In this document: positions 24,127 through 36,560 of the stretch, piece after piece
Numbering within the stretch: the first letter of the stretch is position 1
Layout of the letters: each line of letters begins with the position of its first letter
Assembly (NCBI GenBank): GCA_946807835.1
Contig: OX327686.1
Location: forward strand, 10,168,001 to 10,232,000
Origin: Ailanthus altissimus
Taxonomy: Eukaryota; Streptophyta; Magnoliopsida; Sapindales; Simaroubaceae
Reading direction: 5' to 3'
DNA length: 64,000 nt
The notes under the pieces: model-generated
What the model saw: only the letters and a program-made list of their open reading frames with translations
Told to the model about the DNA's origin: nothing
The model's database searches: none
Translations under genes and position numbers: made by a program

Positions 24127-26070
24127 GATGCTTAAGCCTTATTCAAGATAGCCTAAGCCCTCATCAAGGCCTTCAAACCCTTATCTAGGTTGCCTAAGTC
24201 CTAGTCAAGGCTGCGTAAGCCCTTACCAAGGGCACATAAGCCCTCACCAAGGCAGTTTAAACCCTCATCAAGGCCGTATAAGCCCTTGCTAAAGCTATGT
24301 AAGCCTTCATCATCAAAGCATGAAATCTTATCCTTATCGAGGCCATATGAATTATCATCTAGGTCATAACCACCCACTTAAAAACTAGGTCATGAACACC
24401 CACTCAAAGACCAAATTATGACTATTGATTTGACAACCCCTCCACAAAGGGTACAATTATTAGAAAGCTCTTTCATCAAGGTAAAAACATTTGAAGACTT
24501 TTCACTAAGGGTAAAATCATTAAAAGGCCCCTCCACTATAGGTAAAAGTATTTAAAGGCTCGTTCATAAGGTATAAAATTATTCAAAGGCCTAATAACAA
24601 AAGGTAAAAATACGTGAGACCCCTTCTACAAGGGGTAAAATTATTGAAAAACACCTCTTGCGAGGCGAAATTCTCAAGGACCCTTACAAAGACATCTTTA
24701 AAGACCTCCTCAACATGCTTTTCTAGCAATATACAAGCCCAAAAGTGAATCCATAAGGACGTATCTTTATAGACCTCCCCAGTCAATTGCTTGAAGAACG
24801 CACATAAGTTCTCTTCAAGGGCAACCACATAAGTTCTCTCTAAAGGTAACTACATATGTCCTCCCCAAGGTCGACTATATATCTTCCTATATGATTCATT
24901 TAGTAAGAATAGAGGTCTGGCATATCCCCATAATAAGATGAACTACAAGAAAATTCCTCTGTCCCTAAAGAATCTAAAGAGGTGAACCACTTAGATATCT
25001 CTATAATAGGGGTAAATGACATGAAAATCCCCTTGTTCCTAAAGGATATAAAGAAATGACTAAAATATCTCCCTAATAGGGGTAAATAACATGAAAATCG
25101 CTTTATCCCTTAACGACTTAAAGAGATGAATGACTTAGATCAGAGGCTCATAAGGCTCACACGGGATTCCATTCTGGGACGCTAGAGGCTCGTTAAGCAT
25201 GTGCAGGGTTCAGACCCATAAAATTCAAGTAGGTACTTTGAGACATTAGATGCCCATAAGGCTTGAGCAGGGTTCCATTCTAAGATGAAGACATTTATAT
25301 CGAAAGTTTAAAACATTAGACAAAAGCAAATTTCGGCATCCATTCCCTTACATGAGACCTAAACTCGAGCACCGTCTCAAAGAGTAAGCCAAGGACACTT
25401 GTCGATCACATTAAAAGGCACTCTGAAGAAACCTCAATCTAGGGACTATACTTATAAATCATTCCATAAGGCTCAATCACTGCACACCCCCTAGCCTAAT
25501 CGCTAAAGCCCACGAGTATGCAAATATCACCGAGCTGGCTCGCAACTTTCCCCTGGCTATATTATCCTTAATCCACGGGCTCACTCTTTGAGCTAGACGA
25601 TCATTGGCCATGACTCGATCATCCTGTTCACTCAGATAATTTTAAAATGACTTAGCCACCAAGAATTATAGATAAGAACTATAAACCAAAGACTAAGATA
25701 AGATACACTTTATTAAACATAACTTTTGCAATCTCGGTACAACTTCTTCAAAAGTAAGATTATAGAAAAATCCATTTGTGAAAGATAAGAGTATAAAAAG
25801 ATCCCTCCGTAGAGGGAACAAATTACTTGAAGACCCCTCTACAAAGGGTAAATTACTAAACACCCCCTATAAGGGGCAACTTTTATCTCAACTAAATACC
25901 TACTTGCATAAGGTTCTACTTTGGGATACCTGAGGCTCATAAGGCACGTGCAAGGTATAGGCTCATAAGGCTAATACAAGTACTCTGAGACATTAGAAGA
26001 CAGTAAAGCTCGAGCAAGGTTCCACTCTAAAATAAAGACATTTACATTGAAAGTCATCTAGAGGACTGGG
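24127..26070. repeat. Minisatellite block 2 (several diverged repeat families)
   Basis: 24127-24345 continues the GCCTAAGCCCTNATCAAGGC units. 24390-24680 repeats GGNNCCTCTACAAGGGTAAA(A)TTATT-like units, which return at 25770-25870. 24790-24880 repeats ACATAAGTTCTCTCTAAAGG. 24960-25130 repeats CTCCCTAATAGGGGTAAATNACATGAAAATC. An about 150-bp unit (CTCATAAGGCTCACACGGG-like start, ending AAGACATTTATATCGAAAGT) occurs at 25145-25295 and again, diverged, at 25905-26065. No coding frame is preserved. Confidence 0.75.
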
Positions 26071-26382
26071 TTGAGGTTAGAAAGTAATCAAGTACACAGA
26101 TGGCCGTTCAGAAGCTTATACAAGGTTTTACTTGGAGGTGTATAACATATGCTCTCTTTAACATAGGGGAATATTTATTCTTGAGCACTCGTTAAAAGAA
26201 TGACAAGACCAACAGATCACATCTATTATCCTTGCAGCATAGGGGTTGATATATTCTCAAGTACTTCTTAAAAGAATACCTAAAATAGTAGACTAATTAA
26301 CCATTGAAAAAAGGCTACTCAAATAAAGTCGAGTCTACATACTTGAAATTACATTTGAAAAAAGGCTACTCAAATATTCAGG
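26071..26382. other. Spacer between minisatellites and the gypsy LTR
   Basis: Holds a short direct repeat (GAAAAAAGGCTACTCAAAT at about 26308 and 26353) and TTAAAAGAAT-CTCAAG repeats. No gene. Confidence 0.5.
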
Positions 26383-26783
26383 TTACTTGACTTAATGTGA
26401 ACACTTTCTTATGATTGTGCATTGATTTTGTGGTTTAACTGATAAAACTGCTCGACATCTTTTAAAATTTCTAGTAGCTCTGAAGTAGTGCTTGTGGGTG
26501 AGTGGCTCAAGTAAGGGTTAAGCATCCATGGTCCCATACTGTCAGATTGAGGCTTCTGATGTAGCCAAGTAAGGGGTTATGCATCCGTGGTCCTATACTG
26601 CCAGATTTCGAGCTGGATAGAGCGATAAAATAATATTCTGAGTAGGTTCTTGGCTCTTGAGCCTGTCTTTCTAGGTGGAGCTAGTTGTAGGCTAATATGT
26701 TGGGCCTTTAGACTCATCGTTTTAGGTGAAGCATGCTGTTGGCCTATAAATTTAGTCTTTAGAATTTCTAGGGGAAATATGAG
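26383..26783 (-). repeat. Partial 3' LTR of the minus-strand gypsy element (family A)
   Basis: Aligns end to end with 48491-48911. Shared words include GCTCGACATC, GGCTTCTGATGTAGC, GCATCCGTGGTC and TTTTAGGTGAAGCA. Its outer U3 edge (CTAGGGGAAATATGA) corresponds to the TGATACTTTTGTTCCCC edge of the complete LTR. The R-U5 half is absent. A purine-rich stretch on the minus strand (26820-26845) lies just inside, where a polypurine tract is expected. Confidence 0.7.
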
Positions 26784-27959
26784 TCCACTAGTTTCTAGTT
26801 TTGATTAATCAAAGCTGGAAACTTTATACTTTTCTTTTTCTATTTTTGCTGTTTGGCATGTACTTTGTGTTTCAAAAAAGATCCGGGCAATTATTTTGCC
26901 TCTGAATAGACTGTCTTATGATGTTGTTATTGGTCAATGTCTGTCATATATTCTAAGCAGGTTTAGTTATTTTTTACCAGGTTACTTTCTGTTGCTATAG
27001 GATTACTTTGTATTCCTTTTTTCAAATCTTTGGCATTTATAAGTCATCATGACATAAATTCTAAAATGTTATGCCTGCTGTATCTAAAAAAGTGTTTATA
27101 AGAAGGGAATCAATCTTAGCCATCGGTTCATTTTACATCGTATGGTTAAAAGTAAACGAAACAAAACGCTGCATTTGTTTAGATTTAAAGTGATGTTATA
27201 GTGGCTCGAAGGATCCGGTTCATTGATTCTTGGATTGAAAGATCCAAAATAAGAGAAGTTGATGACACATGCTTTAATTTCACCTACTGACATGAAATGA
27301 AGCATCAGTCCTTTGAAAGGATGTTTGTCGGTCTGTGTAATGGTCATGATGCTCTCTAGCCCAAAGTCTATAAAAGGCCTTGGGTTGGTGTCAAAAAATT
27401 CCTTGTTCATTGTCTTCTTCAAGTCTTTAGTGAGAGAACCTTTTTTTGGTGCTTAAAGCTTTCTAGTATTGGTGTCATTTGCAATAGGGTACATTTTTTA
27501 TATCTACGCTTCAACAGGTAATTGCTTCCTTATTGTTTATTTTTAAACCTCTTGCCATATTTATTTCTCGCTATGCCTATTTTGTGTTTGATTATGCTTT
27601 TGCTGCATTTTCACCATTCTGCCATTTTCAGTATCTCATTGTCACTATTTTTCTAGTTTTGCTTTTCTTTATGGTATAGTTGACATGTCTTTTTGCCCTT
27701 TATCCTGGTTTTGTTTCTAGAAAATTTTATTTTTAATGGCCTTAGGAAATAGAGATAACTTAAGACCTTTATCTGCCATTAACATGTCATTAAGAGGACT
27801 TAGAGGTTATAGAGGTCACACTTGTCAAAAGGATAAGTAGGGCCATATGGGGAAGTGATGTGGCTTCCACATCGATGGTCAATGTTGCCTTTTTCGAGTA
27901 GGTTTTAAATGTGGATGAGGGCCAATTGAAGGGCTGATCCTGATGAAGATCTTACTTGG
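26784..27959. other. Region upstream of the antisense ORF, with TATA-like box
   Basis: Plus-strand TCTATAAAAGGCC at about 27367-27379 is a good TATA-box candidate for transcription toward the antisense ORF. The rest has only short frames. An ATG at 27737 opens a short frame (MALGNRDNLRP) that soon stops. Confidence 0.4.
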
Positions 27960-28750
27960 TAGCTTAAGGGTGGGGGTTTGGAGCTTTCTAATATTGAAGT
28001 CCATAAGTTTGAACTAGATCGGAGGTATCAGAGGTTTAGGATGACTCAAAAGGATCTTGATTCTTTAAGTGCCACCTACAATATTCCTAAAACTATAATC
28101 CTTAGGCTCTCATTCCTTGATATTTTTTAAATAGCTCTTTAGATGGTGAAGTGGCTCTTCATGCTGAATTATTTAAATTAGGACTTAGGCTACATATGCA
28201 ACCATACTTTGCTCAAATGCTGGCCTGTTTAGTATAACCCCTCTCAACTAAGTCCAAACTCATGGACATATTGTGGAAAAAGGTAGGATTGTCCTCACCT
28301 CATTATTAGGAATTGTGCCATTTTTACCACTTTAAGACCAACGCAGGCGAACATAGGATCTTCTATTACTTCTCTTTCCATGGGCTCTAGAACTCTATGC
28401 CTGGTCGCCCTTCTTTTGTTAAAAGCTGGAAGAGGAATTGGTTCCTCGCTAGAGGTGAGTGAGGTCAAGAGGTCCTTAAGTGAAGAGGGGGGAACTGGGT
28501 CATCCCTTCAAATTTGGTGTTGAATGCGGGTTTTTCCTTTCCTTGATTACTCCCTTAGCTGCTCTCTTTTATCTTTTATCTTCTTAGTCAACTTTATAAA
28601 AGTTTCAGAAACCTTGGCAACTGATTTTGAAGTAACCAAGAATCATCATGCTCGGATTGAAGTTGCTCTTGCACACATCTCCTATGCAAGATCTATTCTC
28701 CCCATCAAGCATTGTGCAATCAGGCCTAGTATCCAAGGCCCATCGTAACG
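27960..28750 (+). pseudogene. Antisense extra ORF of the Tat-type gypsy element (Transposase_28/PF04195-like)
   Basis: Runs opposite to the gypsy gag-pol and lies between integrase and the 3' LTR. In three frames it reads MTQKDLDSLSATYNIPKTI, EVALHAELFKLGLRLHMQP, HFYHFKTNAGEHRIFYYFSF, and finally RPSFVKSWKRNWFLARGE. That is the motif order of the plant family Pfam calls a putative gypsy-type transposon. Extra ORFs in this position and orientation are known from Tat-lineage elements. Stops and at least two frameshifts break it. A trailing open frame (28524-28748) may be its continuation. The family's function is unknown. Confidence 0.72.
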
Positions 28751-29889
28751 TATCACACAAGTGTAATAAGTCTTAGTTAAAGTTGTTCTTCTTCATTTCC
28801 TCTTAGTTTGAGATGTCCTTCTTTTATTTCTTTTGTCACTTGCAATTTTTTTTGGCAAGAATAACAAAACAGGGTGAAGGTGAGAGAAGAAAGATGGGGT
28901 GAATTAAAGGCCCCAGCTCGTCAACCAGAAATCAAGGCAACCCTAATCTTGATAATGTGATAGGGTTCTTTTTTTCTCCCAAATGGCGAGTAAGGGGCAG
29001 AGCTTATATCCGTAGAGTTCGCGGGTCGGTGGGTTAAGCTGCCAAGGTTCGAGGAAGCCCTTGAGGAGGTATAAATTCTGGGGCTTCAAAGGTAGAAGAA
29101 GCATGAGCTCCCGCTCTCTTCATAAGTCACTATAAGTCCTCAATCCTAAGGCAAAGTGTAGACAACCCCTTCTAAGACACCAGCGCATGCTTCTCCCCAG
29201 CCTTCAAGAATGATAGGGGAGTTTAGCATAAGGGTGCCTCTACTAGAGAAGGGCCCTCGTTTAACAGTAGCCCTTAATGTGATGATACCTAAATGAGGAA
29301 GGGACTTGGCCTTCATGAGAAAAAGATCGATTAGAGCCATGTGTATGCATGGTAAAATATTGCTTCAACCATCTAATTTCTTTAATGTAATTTATCTTAA
29401 TGAGCAATTAGGACTAAAAACATTATTAAAAGTTTTGAAGCATTTTAAACGTGCATAGAATATCAATTATATTTTTAACATGTGGATATAGATACAAACA
29501 TTTGCTTGGCTTTTAATTGGGTGTGAGACTTAATTAACTAGGTGTACAAGTTGAACAATGATCATGCATCAATCGTACTATTCAATCTTTTTAGTCTTGG
29601 CTTGAATGCATTCATTTCCCAAAATCCATTATACAATCCAAGCTAAACTCAACTTGCAATAATAATAAGAATAACAACAACAACAACAACAACAACAATT
29701 TATTTATTTAATTAGTGTATGAATATAATGAATAGGCAAGTTGAGATATGTATAACAATAATGTATGCTTGGTGTTCTGAAATTGGATACTTAAAAGAAT
29801 GTCCAAAGAGAAGCGAAGTCAATCAATTATTAGTATATAATTGAAATGTATATTCAATAGTTAGTATTATTTCATAGACATATTTTAGA
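28751..29889. other. Degenerate gypsy internal DNA, AAC microsatellite
   Basis: 28860-29340 is relatively GC-rich and may be the decayed C-terminal part of the antisense ORF, but no motif is certain. (AAC)n lies at 29672-29698. No gene can be supported. Confidence 0.4.
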
Positions 29890-30479
29890 GATTGTTCTTT
29901 GTATGTAGCAAAGTAAATGAAATAAAGCTAGTAATGCGTTTAAGAATGAAACCAAGAATAATAAAATTCTTCTTTGTTTTATAAGAATGGAAAGGGTTCG
30001 TTTTAACTTTGAATCCTTCACTTACCACTACATATTTACAAAGACCCTTTCCCTCGAGATAAGGGTTCTATCAAATCTAACCCTCATTGGAAAAAAGGCC
30101 ACGGCACTACCATAATAGTCAGCTTTTCAGCTGGTGCTCGTATCTTATCTGCGAACCTCTAACATGCATCACACCATCTAACCATGTCCTTTCCATCTTG
30201 GAAGGCAGTTGACCAGTAGTAACCAATTCTAAAAAATTTATGGGCTAAGGTTTCCACCCTATAATGGTTGCCACAGATCCCTTTATGAATTTTCTTAAGA
30301 GAGCTTTCAGTTTCTTGCGGTCCCGCCCGTGTATATAACACTTCTTCAATATCCAAATACTAAGCTACTCAGTATTTGAATTTGTGAGCCCTTCGTTTAT
30401 CTTTTAGAAGAGTTCTATTTTAAATATAGTCCTGAATTGAATCAACCCAACTAGGTTATAGGTCGACCTACATTATTTG
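29890..30479 (-). pseudogene. Integrase of the minus-strand gypsy element (zinc finger and start of core)
   Basis: The minus strand reads IHKGICGNH, then LAHKFFRIGYYWSTAFQDGK, then RWCDAC and RFADKIRAPAEKL. This is the HHCC zinc domain of a plant gypsy integrase. PWPFFQ-GLDLIEPLS follows at the beginning of the catalytic core. Stops occur after CDAC and in the core, and the D,D35E core is not recoverable. At 30480 the sequence is broken by the Copia insertion. The upstream RNase H continues at 41015. Confidence 0.85.
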
Positions 30480-33400
30480 TGAAAACATTGATTATTCTAC
30501 GGTGTATACATGTGTTATTTGTGTTCATATAGCATACATATGCATCAAATACATATATATATATATATATACGCATCATATACGCAGCAAAAGCATTATA
30601 ACAATAATGAACACATTTAAATTATATTTTAATCACATTAAATTAGAATTGAGAATAAATCACCTATAAAGCTTTTAAACTTTAAATTTTTAAAGCCCGC
30701 CCGAAGAGTTGTTCATTAACCGTTCTAGTTATCAAATGAGTGGTTTGATTAGGTAGTACAACAGACCAAATTTAACTTAGTTTAACTCTTTAAACCACTT
30801 GATTAATAATTAATCAAAGCTCAACTTTTAAGCTATTTATACAAATATAAAGTAATTTATATATTTCTTCTAATTTAACACTTGAATAAGAGAAACATTT
30901 GACTAATTACTTTGTAATTTGACTGGCTTGTGTAAAGAAAAGGAAAAGATGAAAAATGAGTTTTTGTTTCCTTTGTTTCTAACACTTGGAAGCAAAACAA
31001 AATGACACTTCTCTTTCCTCTCTTAGTAATGGCCGGCCATTCACTTCATTATACATGAAATGAATTAATTTTATTAATTTAATATTTGTTTCATAACACT
31101 TTAACTACACTTTAACTTAACCAATATTAACACATTAACTTTGATTTAGTTAAAGAATACTTAGCACTTAAGGAATTTTAGATATTTTGGTTTAACTTTA
31201 TCATAGTTAACATATCAACATAGGGTAAGTTATACAAATATCCAACTAACTAAATCCATTAGTTAACTATTAACTATAATATAGTTAACTATTTATTTAA
31301 TAATTAAATAAGTAGATATTTTGATATTTAACAATTAAATAATAAATTAAGTGATATTACCTTTAAACCTTCATTTAATTCAACATAGGTCCCACTAAAT
31401 CCAACACTTGAGTTAATTTATCTGAAAGTTTAATATGCACCATGATGCAATTTTTTTATATCTTAAAATCAGGCGCAAGTATATGTTATCGTAACAAGTA
31501 ATAAAGGGACTTATAAAATCAAATGTTGAACCATAGGGATAAGATCTTTTTTCGACCAAGTATAAAATTATATCTTTATATTAATTATTCAAAACAAATC
31601 CAAATTTAAGAATGAAATTGAAAAATATAAAAGTAATGATACAGTATAAAGGATTTAAAAGATGAAAATATAAAAAAAGTCTAAGGTTAATACTATTTCT
31701 CAATATGTTTTCTAATGATTTATCTCTTAATATTTAACTCATTTAGTCTTTGTTATTGATTAAGATACTATTGTATTCACAAGCCTCTCCCAAGGTCATG
31801 CAAGTATACCTTAATTTATCAAATACCTATATTTATATAATATTTGTAATAAACTAAGATTCATTAAGAATAAGTCTTGTTAATCATACATGCTAATTAG
31901 GTATATTCCTATCATAATTTAAAACTTATATATACAACATTGAATGTTACTCTACAATCATGAATCAAATTATTTAGATCTAAATATAATGATTCTTCTT
32001 TCGAGTTTATTAAAATATTACCAAATTAATCATAATATTGGCCAGATATAATAGAGCATTAAGAACAAATAATTTGAATAACAAAGAACTAAGTTTATTA
32101 AATATTATAAAGATATGACAATTCAGCGCAGATATTGAAATCAAGTATTAACTCTAGAAAGAAAGTTTAGTTCATGTCTACAAGAGAATAGTGACAAAAA
32201 TAAGAAGAAAATATGATACAATCTATAGCAAGTTGATATAGATGTCGAATTGCTCTTGATTGTGCTACCTAAGGAACATTTGATGCCAAAGAGCGCCTTA
32301 AATTTCTCTCTATGGTTGCTTAAATTATGCTCTAATTGCTCTCTAAGATATGTTTATATGTTTTGTGTCTTCTTGGATGATTTTTAAAGGTTGGGAACGA
32401 ATGCCTTTTATAGGGATTGATATGAGCTTAAAAACCTCGATTCTTGTAGGGTCAGAAATCACACTACCGTTGGGGCATTATTATGCTGTCACTGAAGCGC
32501 TGCGTTCAAAAACATGTTTCATTGGAGCGGTAGCTTGCCAACGTTGAGGTGGTGGATTGCGACTTATACAGGTTTTTTTTTTCTTATTTTAGCTCAGGTT
32601 TAACGCTGGGGCAACAGGTCCTTATTTTTAGGATCTTACAATTTAGTCCCTGATTTTTACTATATTTCAATCACGTCCCTACAAATAATCAATAATATAC
32701 ATAAATAGCCATTTATTCTCATAAAATAATAAAATATTAAGATAAAAATATGTGAAAATAAATGATAAATATACCTTTATCACGTCACGTGTCACCATTT
32801 AATTAGTCAATAATAATTGTTAACTAATTAATATACCTAACACTTACGTATTACACGTGCGCATCTTAAGGGTTCCTAAAATAAATATTCAGCTTTGTTG
32901 GATTTTACTAGATTAAACTATTCAATCTAGTGTGTTATCCCAGCACACAACGAGTATACTTTATATTGCGAGACTCCCTAGATCTACGTTCGATTCGTCA
33001 AATAAAACTATTCTATGAGTTCATGAACAATGTCCCACACACACGTCATAAATATTAAAAATTAGCACGTTAGACCATGCAAGTTGAGGTCAAAGTGAAT
33101 ACCCGTATGTCTATATTAGCTCTAAGCTCATGGTCAGCTAAAAAAATCATCTATACCCTATAGATATAGACCTATACTAATCTATATAAAAAAAATGATT
33201 CACCAATAGACCTGCATTGATGAAAAGAGATTAGGAATACTATAATTGAGAACATACTTGCTTAATGACATTTTCTAGCACTTTACTGCAACTCTTTGCA
33301 ACTATGTCATTACTGGTATACCCTCAGGTCTTTGTTCCATTATAGATAAGGTTTTAACTCCTTATATTTCATTAAATTCTATAACCTGCTAACTCTTAGC

Positions 33401-33630
33401 AGTGTTAACACAGAGTATTTATAACTTTCAGCGTTGCTAACTCTTAGCCCAGGTTAACACTCCTTTAGACTAGATCTGAACTCTTTCAAATCATATAATT
33501 TTTGTAACTTTACAAGCATTAGTACCATTTAATATAAGTTATTAGCGATTTAATGAAATGTACATCGTATAAATATTATCAAATAAGTATTCATACAAAC
33601 AGAGACGGCACGTAAGCACATACCCTAACA
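30480..33630 (-). repeat. 3' LTR of the 10.5-kb Copia element (copy 3)
   Basis: Reads TGTTAGGGTATGTGCTTACG inward from 33630. A probable polypurine tract (GCAAGTGAGAGTT on the minus strand) lies just to the right, at 33631-33645. It ends at about 30480 in TGTTTTCA. Relative to its partner at 38745-41014 it has gained a 1.34-kb insertion (31443-32782) and lost about 450 bp of inner sequence, including the hairpin region. Flanks ATTTG (30475-30479) and ATCTA (41015-41019) may be a decayed target duplication. Confidence 0.85.
31443..32782 (-). mobile_element. 1.34-kb LTR-like insertion within the Copia LTR
   Basis: Absent from the partner LTR, where TATGCATTATGTGTCAC is continuous near 39680. 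On the minus strand it starts TGATAAAGG and ends TTGCATCA, a TG...CA structure. Its 3' half matches the insertion at 22855-24126. Flanks are CACCA and CGTCA, possibly a mutated 5-bp duplication. A 65-codon open frame at 32350-32547 has no known match. No pol or gag. Confidence 0.7.
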
Positions 33631-34199
33631 AACTCTCACTTGCTCTAGTGTCATTTATACTAATATCTAATACTTATAGACTCCACGTGTTTTTTAAACA
33701 CCTATAGAGTTAAGGCATTGGTTAATGGGTCCATTATATTATTTATAAAATATATTTTACAAATTATTACATCTCTTCTAACCAAAATCTCTCTAATTAT
33801 ATAGTATTTTCTCTCCATATATTTAGATCTCTGGTGTGCTCTAATCTCTTTTGCTTGTGCTATGGCTCTATTATTGTCATAGAATAATGGGATAGGATCT
33901 ATCGAACTTGGGACTATTCCGAGCTCGATGATAAACTTTCGTATCTACACTGCTTCCTTCGCTGCCTCTGAGGTGGCGATGTATTCTACTTCTATTGTAG
34001 AATCAGTTGTGGACCCTTACTTGGTGCTTTTTCAACTCACTTTGGCACTATTGACAATAAACATATAACAAGATGTAGGCTTTCTATCATCTAAATTAGA
34101 CTAAAAGTCTAAATCTGTGTATCCTCTCACCTGTAAGTCAGTGTCTCCATAAATGAAAAACTTATCCTTTATACCTTTAAGGTATTTTAAGACGTGTTT
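33631..34199 (-). pseudogene. Copia RNase H and polypurine tract
   Basis: Minus-strand fragments resemble STEAEYIA-SEAA, then WIRKF and DNN-AIAQAKE, then the final FKKHVES region of Copia RNase H. They lie between RT and the 3' LTR. Stops interrupt the frame. This is part of the Copia element at 30480-41014. Confidence 0.75.
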
Positions 34200-35300
34200 A
34201 ACTGCCATCTAATGACTATCACCTAGATCAGACTGGTACCAGCTAGTAACACTTACAACCATACTGATGTCAGATTTTGTGCACATCATAGCATACATCA
34301 AGCTTCTAACAGCTGATGTATATGGTATGTTAGACATTCTAACTTTTTTGTCTTCTGTCTGAGAAGACATTCTCCTCGAAAGATGAACATCATGTCTGAA
34401 GAGTAAACTAATTGTCTTATAATTAAAGAAATTATACCTTTCTAAGACACTATCAACGTACGATGATTGAAAGAGCTTTATTAGCCTCATAGCTCTGTCT
34501 CTATAAAGCTTTATACCCAGTATATAGGAAGCCTCTCCCAAATTCTTAATGGAGAAGTTCTTACTCAGATAGCTCTTTACTAATTGTAATATACTAATAT
34601 CAATTCCAATGATAATTATGTCATCAATATAGAGAACTAAAAAGATTAACATGCTCCAACTAACCTTTCTATTTACACAAGCTTCCTCTTTGCTTTTGAT
34701 GAAACTAGACACTCTGATTACCTCATCAAAATAGAGATTTCAGCTTCAGAAGACCTGCTTAAGTCTATAAATAGACTTCTTTAGTCTGCATACTAGACCA
34801 GCTATTTGGTTGGATACAAAACCTTTAAATTGTTCTATGTATATCTCTTCGTTGAGATATTCATTCAGGGATGCTGTCTTTATATCCATATGTCATATTC
34901 TAAAGTCATAATATATAGTAATAGCTAATAAAATCTTAATTGACTTTAACAACGCTACTGATGTAAATGTTTTCTCATAATCGATCCCAGATCACTGAGC
35001 ATAACCTTTAGCAACCAATTGGGCTTTGAAGGTCTTTACCTCCTCATCTTGGCCACGCTAAATCTATTTATAACTAATAGGAACTATTTCTTTGGGAAGC
35101 TCAGCCAAGTCCCAGATTTGATTGTGATGTATTGAGTCAATTTCAAATTTAATGGCATCTTGCCATTTTTTCGAGTCGATATCTAACACGTTTTTTTATA
35201 GGTCAAATGTCATTTCCTTTAAGTAAAAAAACTTCAAGGGTACCTTCAAGCATCTGACTATTTGATAGGTGGCCTTGACATCCTTTCTAACCTACTTGGA
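34200..35300 (-). pseudogene. Copia reverse transcriptase
   Basis: The longest uninterrupted transposon frame here (34712-34209, 167 codons) contains LVLYIDDIIIIG, the catalytic Y-x-D-D motif. FSIKNLGEASYILGIKL and IPYTSAVRSLMYAMMCTKSD follow, all standard Copia RT landmarks. The upstream RT (34720-35300) is broken by stops. The active-site aspartates are still present. Confidence 0.88.
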
Positions 35301-36560
35301 AGGTGTGTCAAAGGTGTTTTACTTGATTAAGCCTGATGCTCCATCTCTTGTTCATATTGATTCTGATTGACTTTATCAAGATCAATCTATCTATAATTTC
35401 TACGATCCACGAGAAATTGTTTCTCTAAGAATGTGGTAATGTGAGCAATGACACATTTTATTCCTCTGGATCATAGAACCAGTATCCCATAGATTCTTTA
35501 GGATACCCAATGAATCGATACTTGTACCCCCTAAGTGCAAGTTTTTCCTATTTCGCAACTCTTACGTAAGCCAAAAAACCTAAAATCTTAAAATATTTCA
35601 GACTTGGTTTCCTTCCTTTCAACATCTCATATTGAGTGGTTAGAACAACTTTAGATGGAACTCTATTCAATATATAAGCAGTAGTTTTCAGAGCATAACC
35701 CAACAAGTATTCTAGGAGATCAGTAAAGCTCATCATTAATTGGACCATATCTAACAAAGTCTAATTCTTTCTCTCTAAAATACCATTGTATTATAGAGTA
35801 CTTAAAGGACTATATTGAGTGAGAATCTCATTCTCCCTTAAATAGTCTGTGAATTCATTACTTATGTATTCACCACATCGATCTGATCAAAGACACTTGA
35901 TGTATATGTCGATTTGTTTCTCTACTTCAAATCAGAACTCTTTGAACTTTTCAAAAGTTTCTAGCTTATGTTTTATAAGAAACATGTACCCATATCGTGA
36001 TAAATCATCAATGAAGAGTACAAAGTATCAAAAAATACCCATTGTAGTGTGATTCATTAGACTACACCAATTCTAATAAATCAGAGACATGGTGTCCAAC
36101 ACCCATAAATGGATATTTAGTCATTTTTCCTTGAATGCAAGATTCACAAACTGGATAAGTTTCTATGGTCAGATCAAATATCCAACCATCCTTAACTAGA
36201 CGGGTTAGGCATCTCACACTTATATAACCTAATCTCATATGCCATAATTTCGTTTCATTTAAAGTTCCCGAAGTACTACTAGCGCTAGCTTATACATTCA
36301 TGACATTTTCAGTTGTATTCAATATATAATGCTCATTCACTAACTGACACTCAACTAATAATACATCATTCACATCACATAAATATAGGGAACAATTTTG
36401 AATGTACATATGGTACCCTTCACTTTTAAGTACAGAAAGGAAAATAATCTGTCTAATGATGTTAGGTACAAAATAACAATTATTTAATACAATAGTTCTA
36501 TCACATAGAAGAAGTAAATCAAAAAGTCCAACTGCTTCGACTTGTAGGAAATCTATTTTT
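35301..36560 (-). pseudogene. Copia GAG-pre-integrase and integrase
   Basis: On the minus strand: a pre-integrase region (LWHMRLGYIS-like), then YFVLFIDDLSRYGYMFLIKH, then SDRCGEYISNEFTDYLREN, then MSFTDLLEYLLGYALKTTAY, ILNRVPSK and KPSLKYFKILGF (69-codon frame at 35757-35548), then LALRGYKYRFIGYPK. These define the integrase core and its C-terminal extension. Frames are broken in several places. Confidence 0.87.

Noticed and set aside
27096..27422. 108-codon minus-strand frame
   Set aside because: No motif recognised and it lies antisense to the region leading to the antisense ORF; length is within chance for this AT content.
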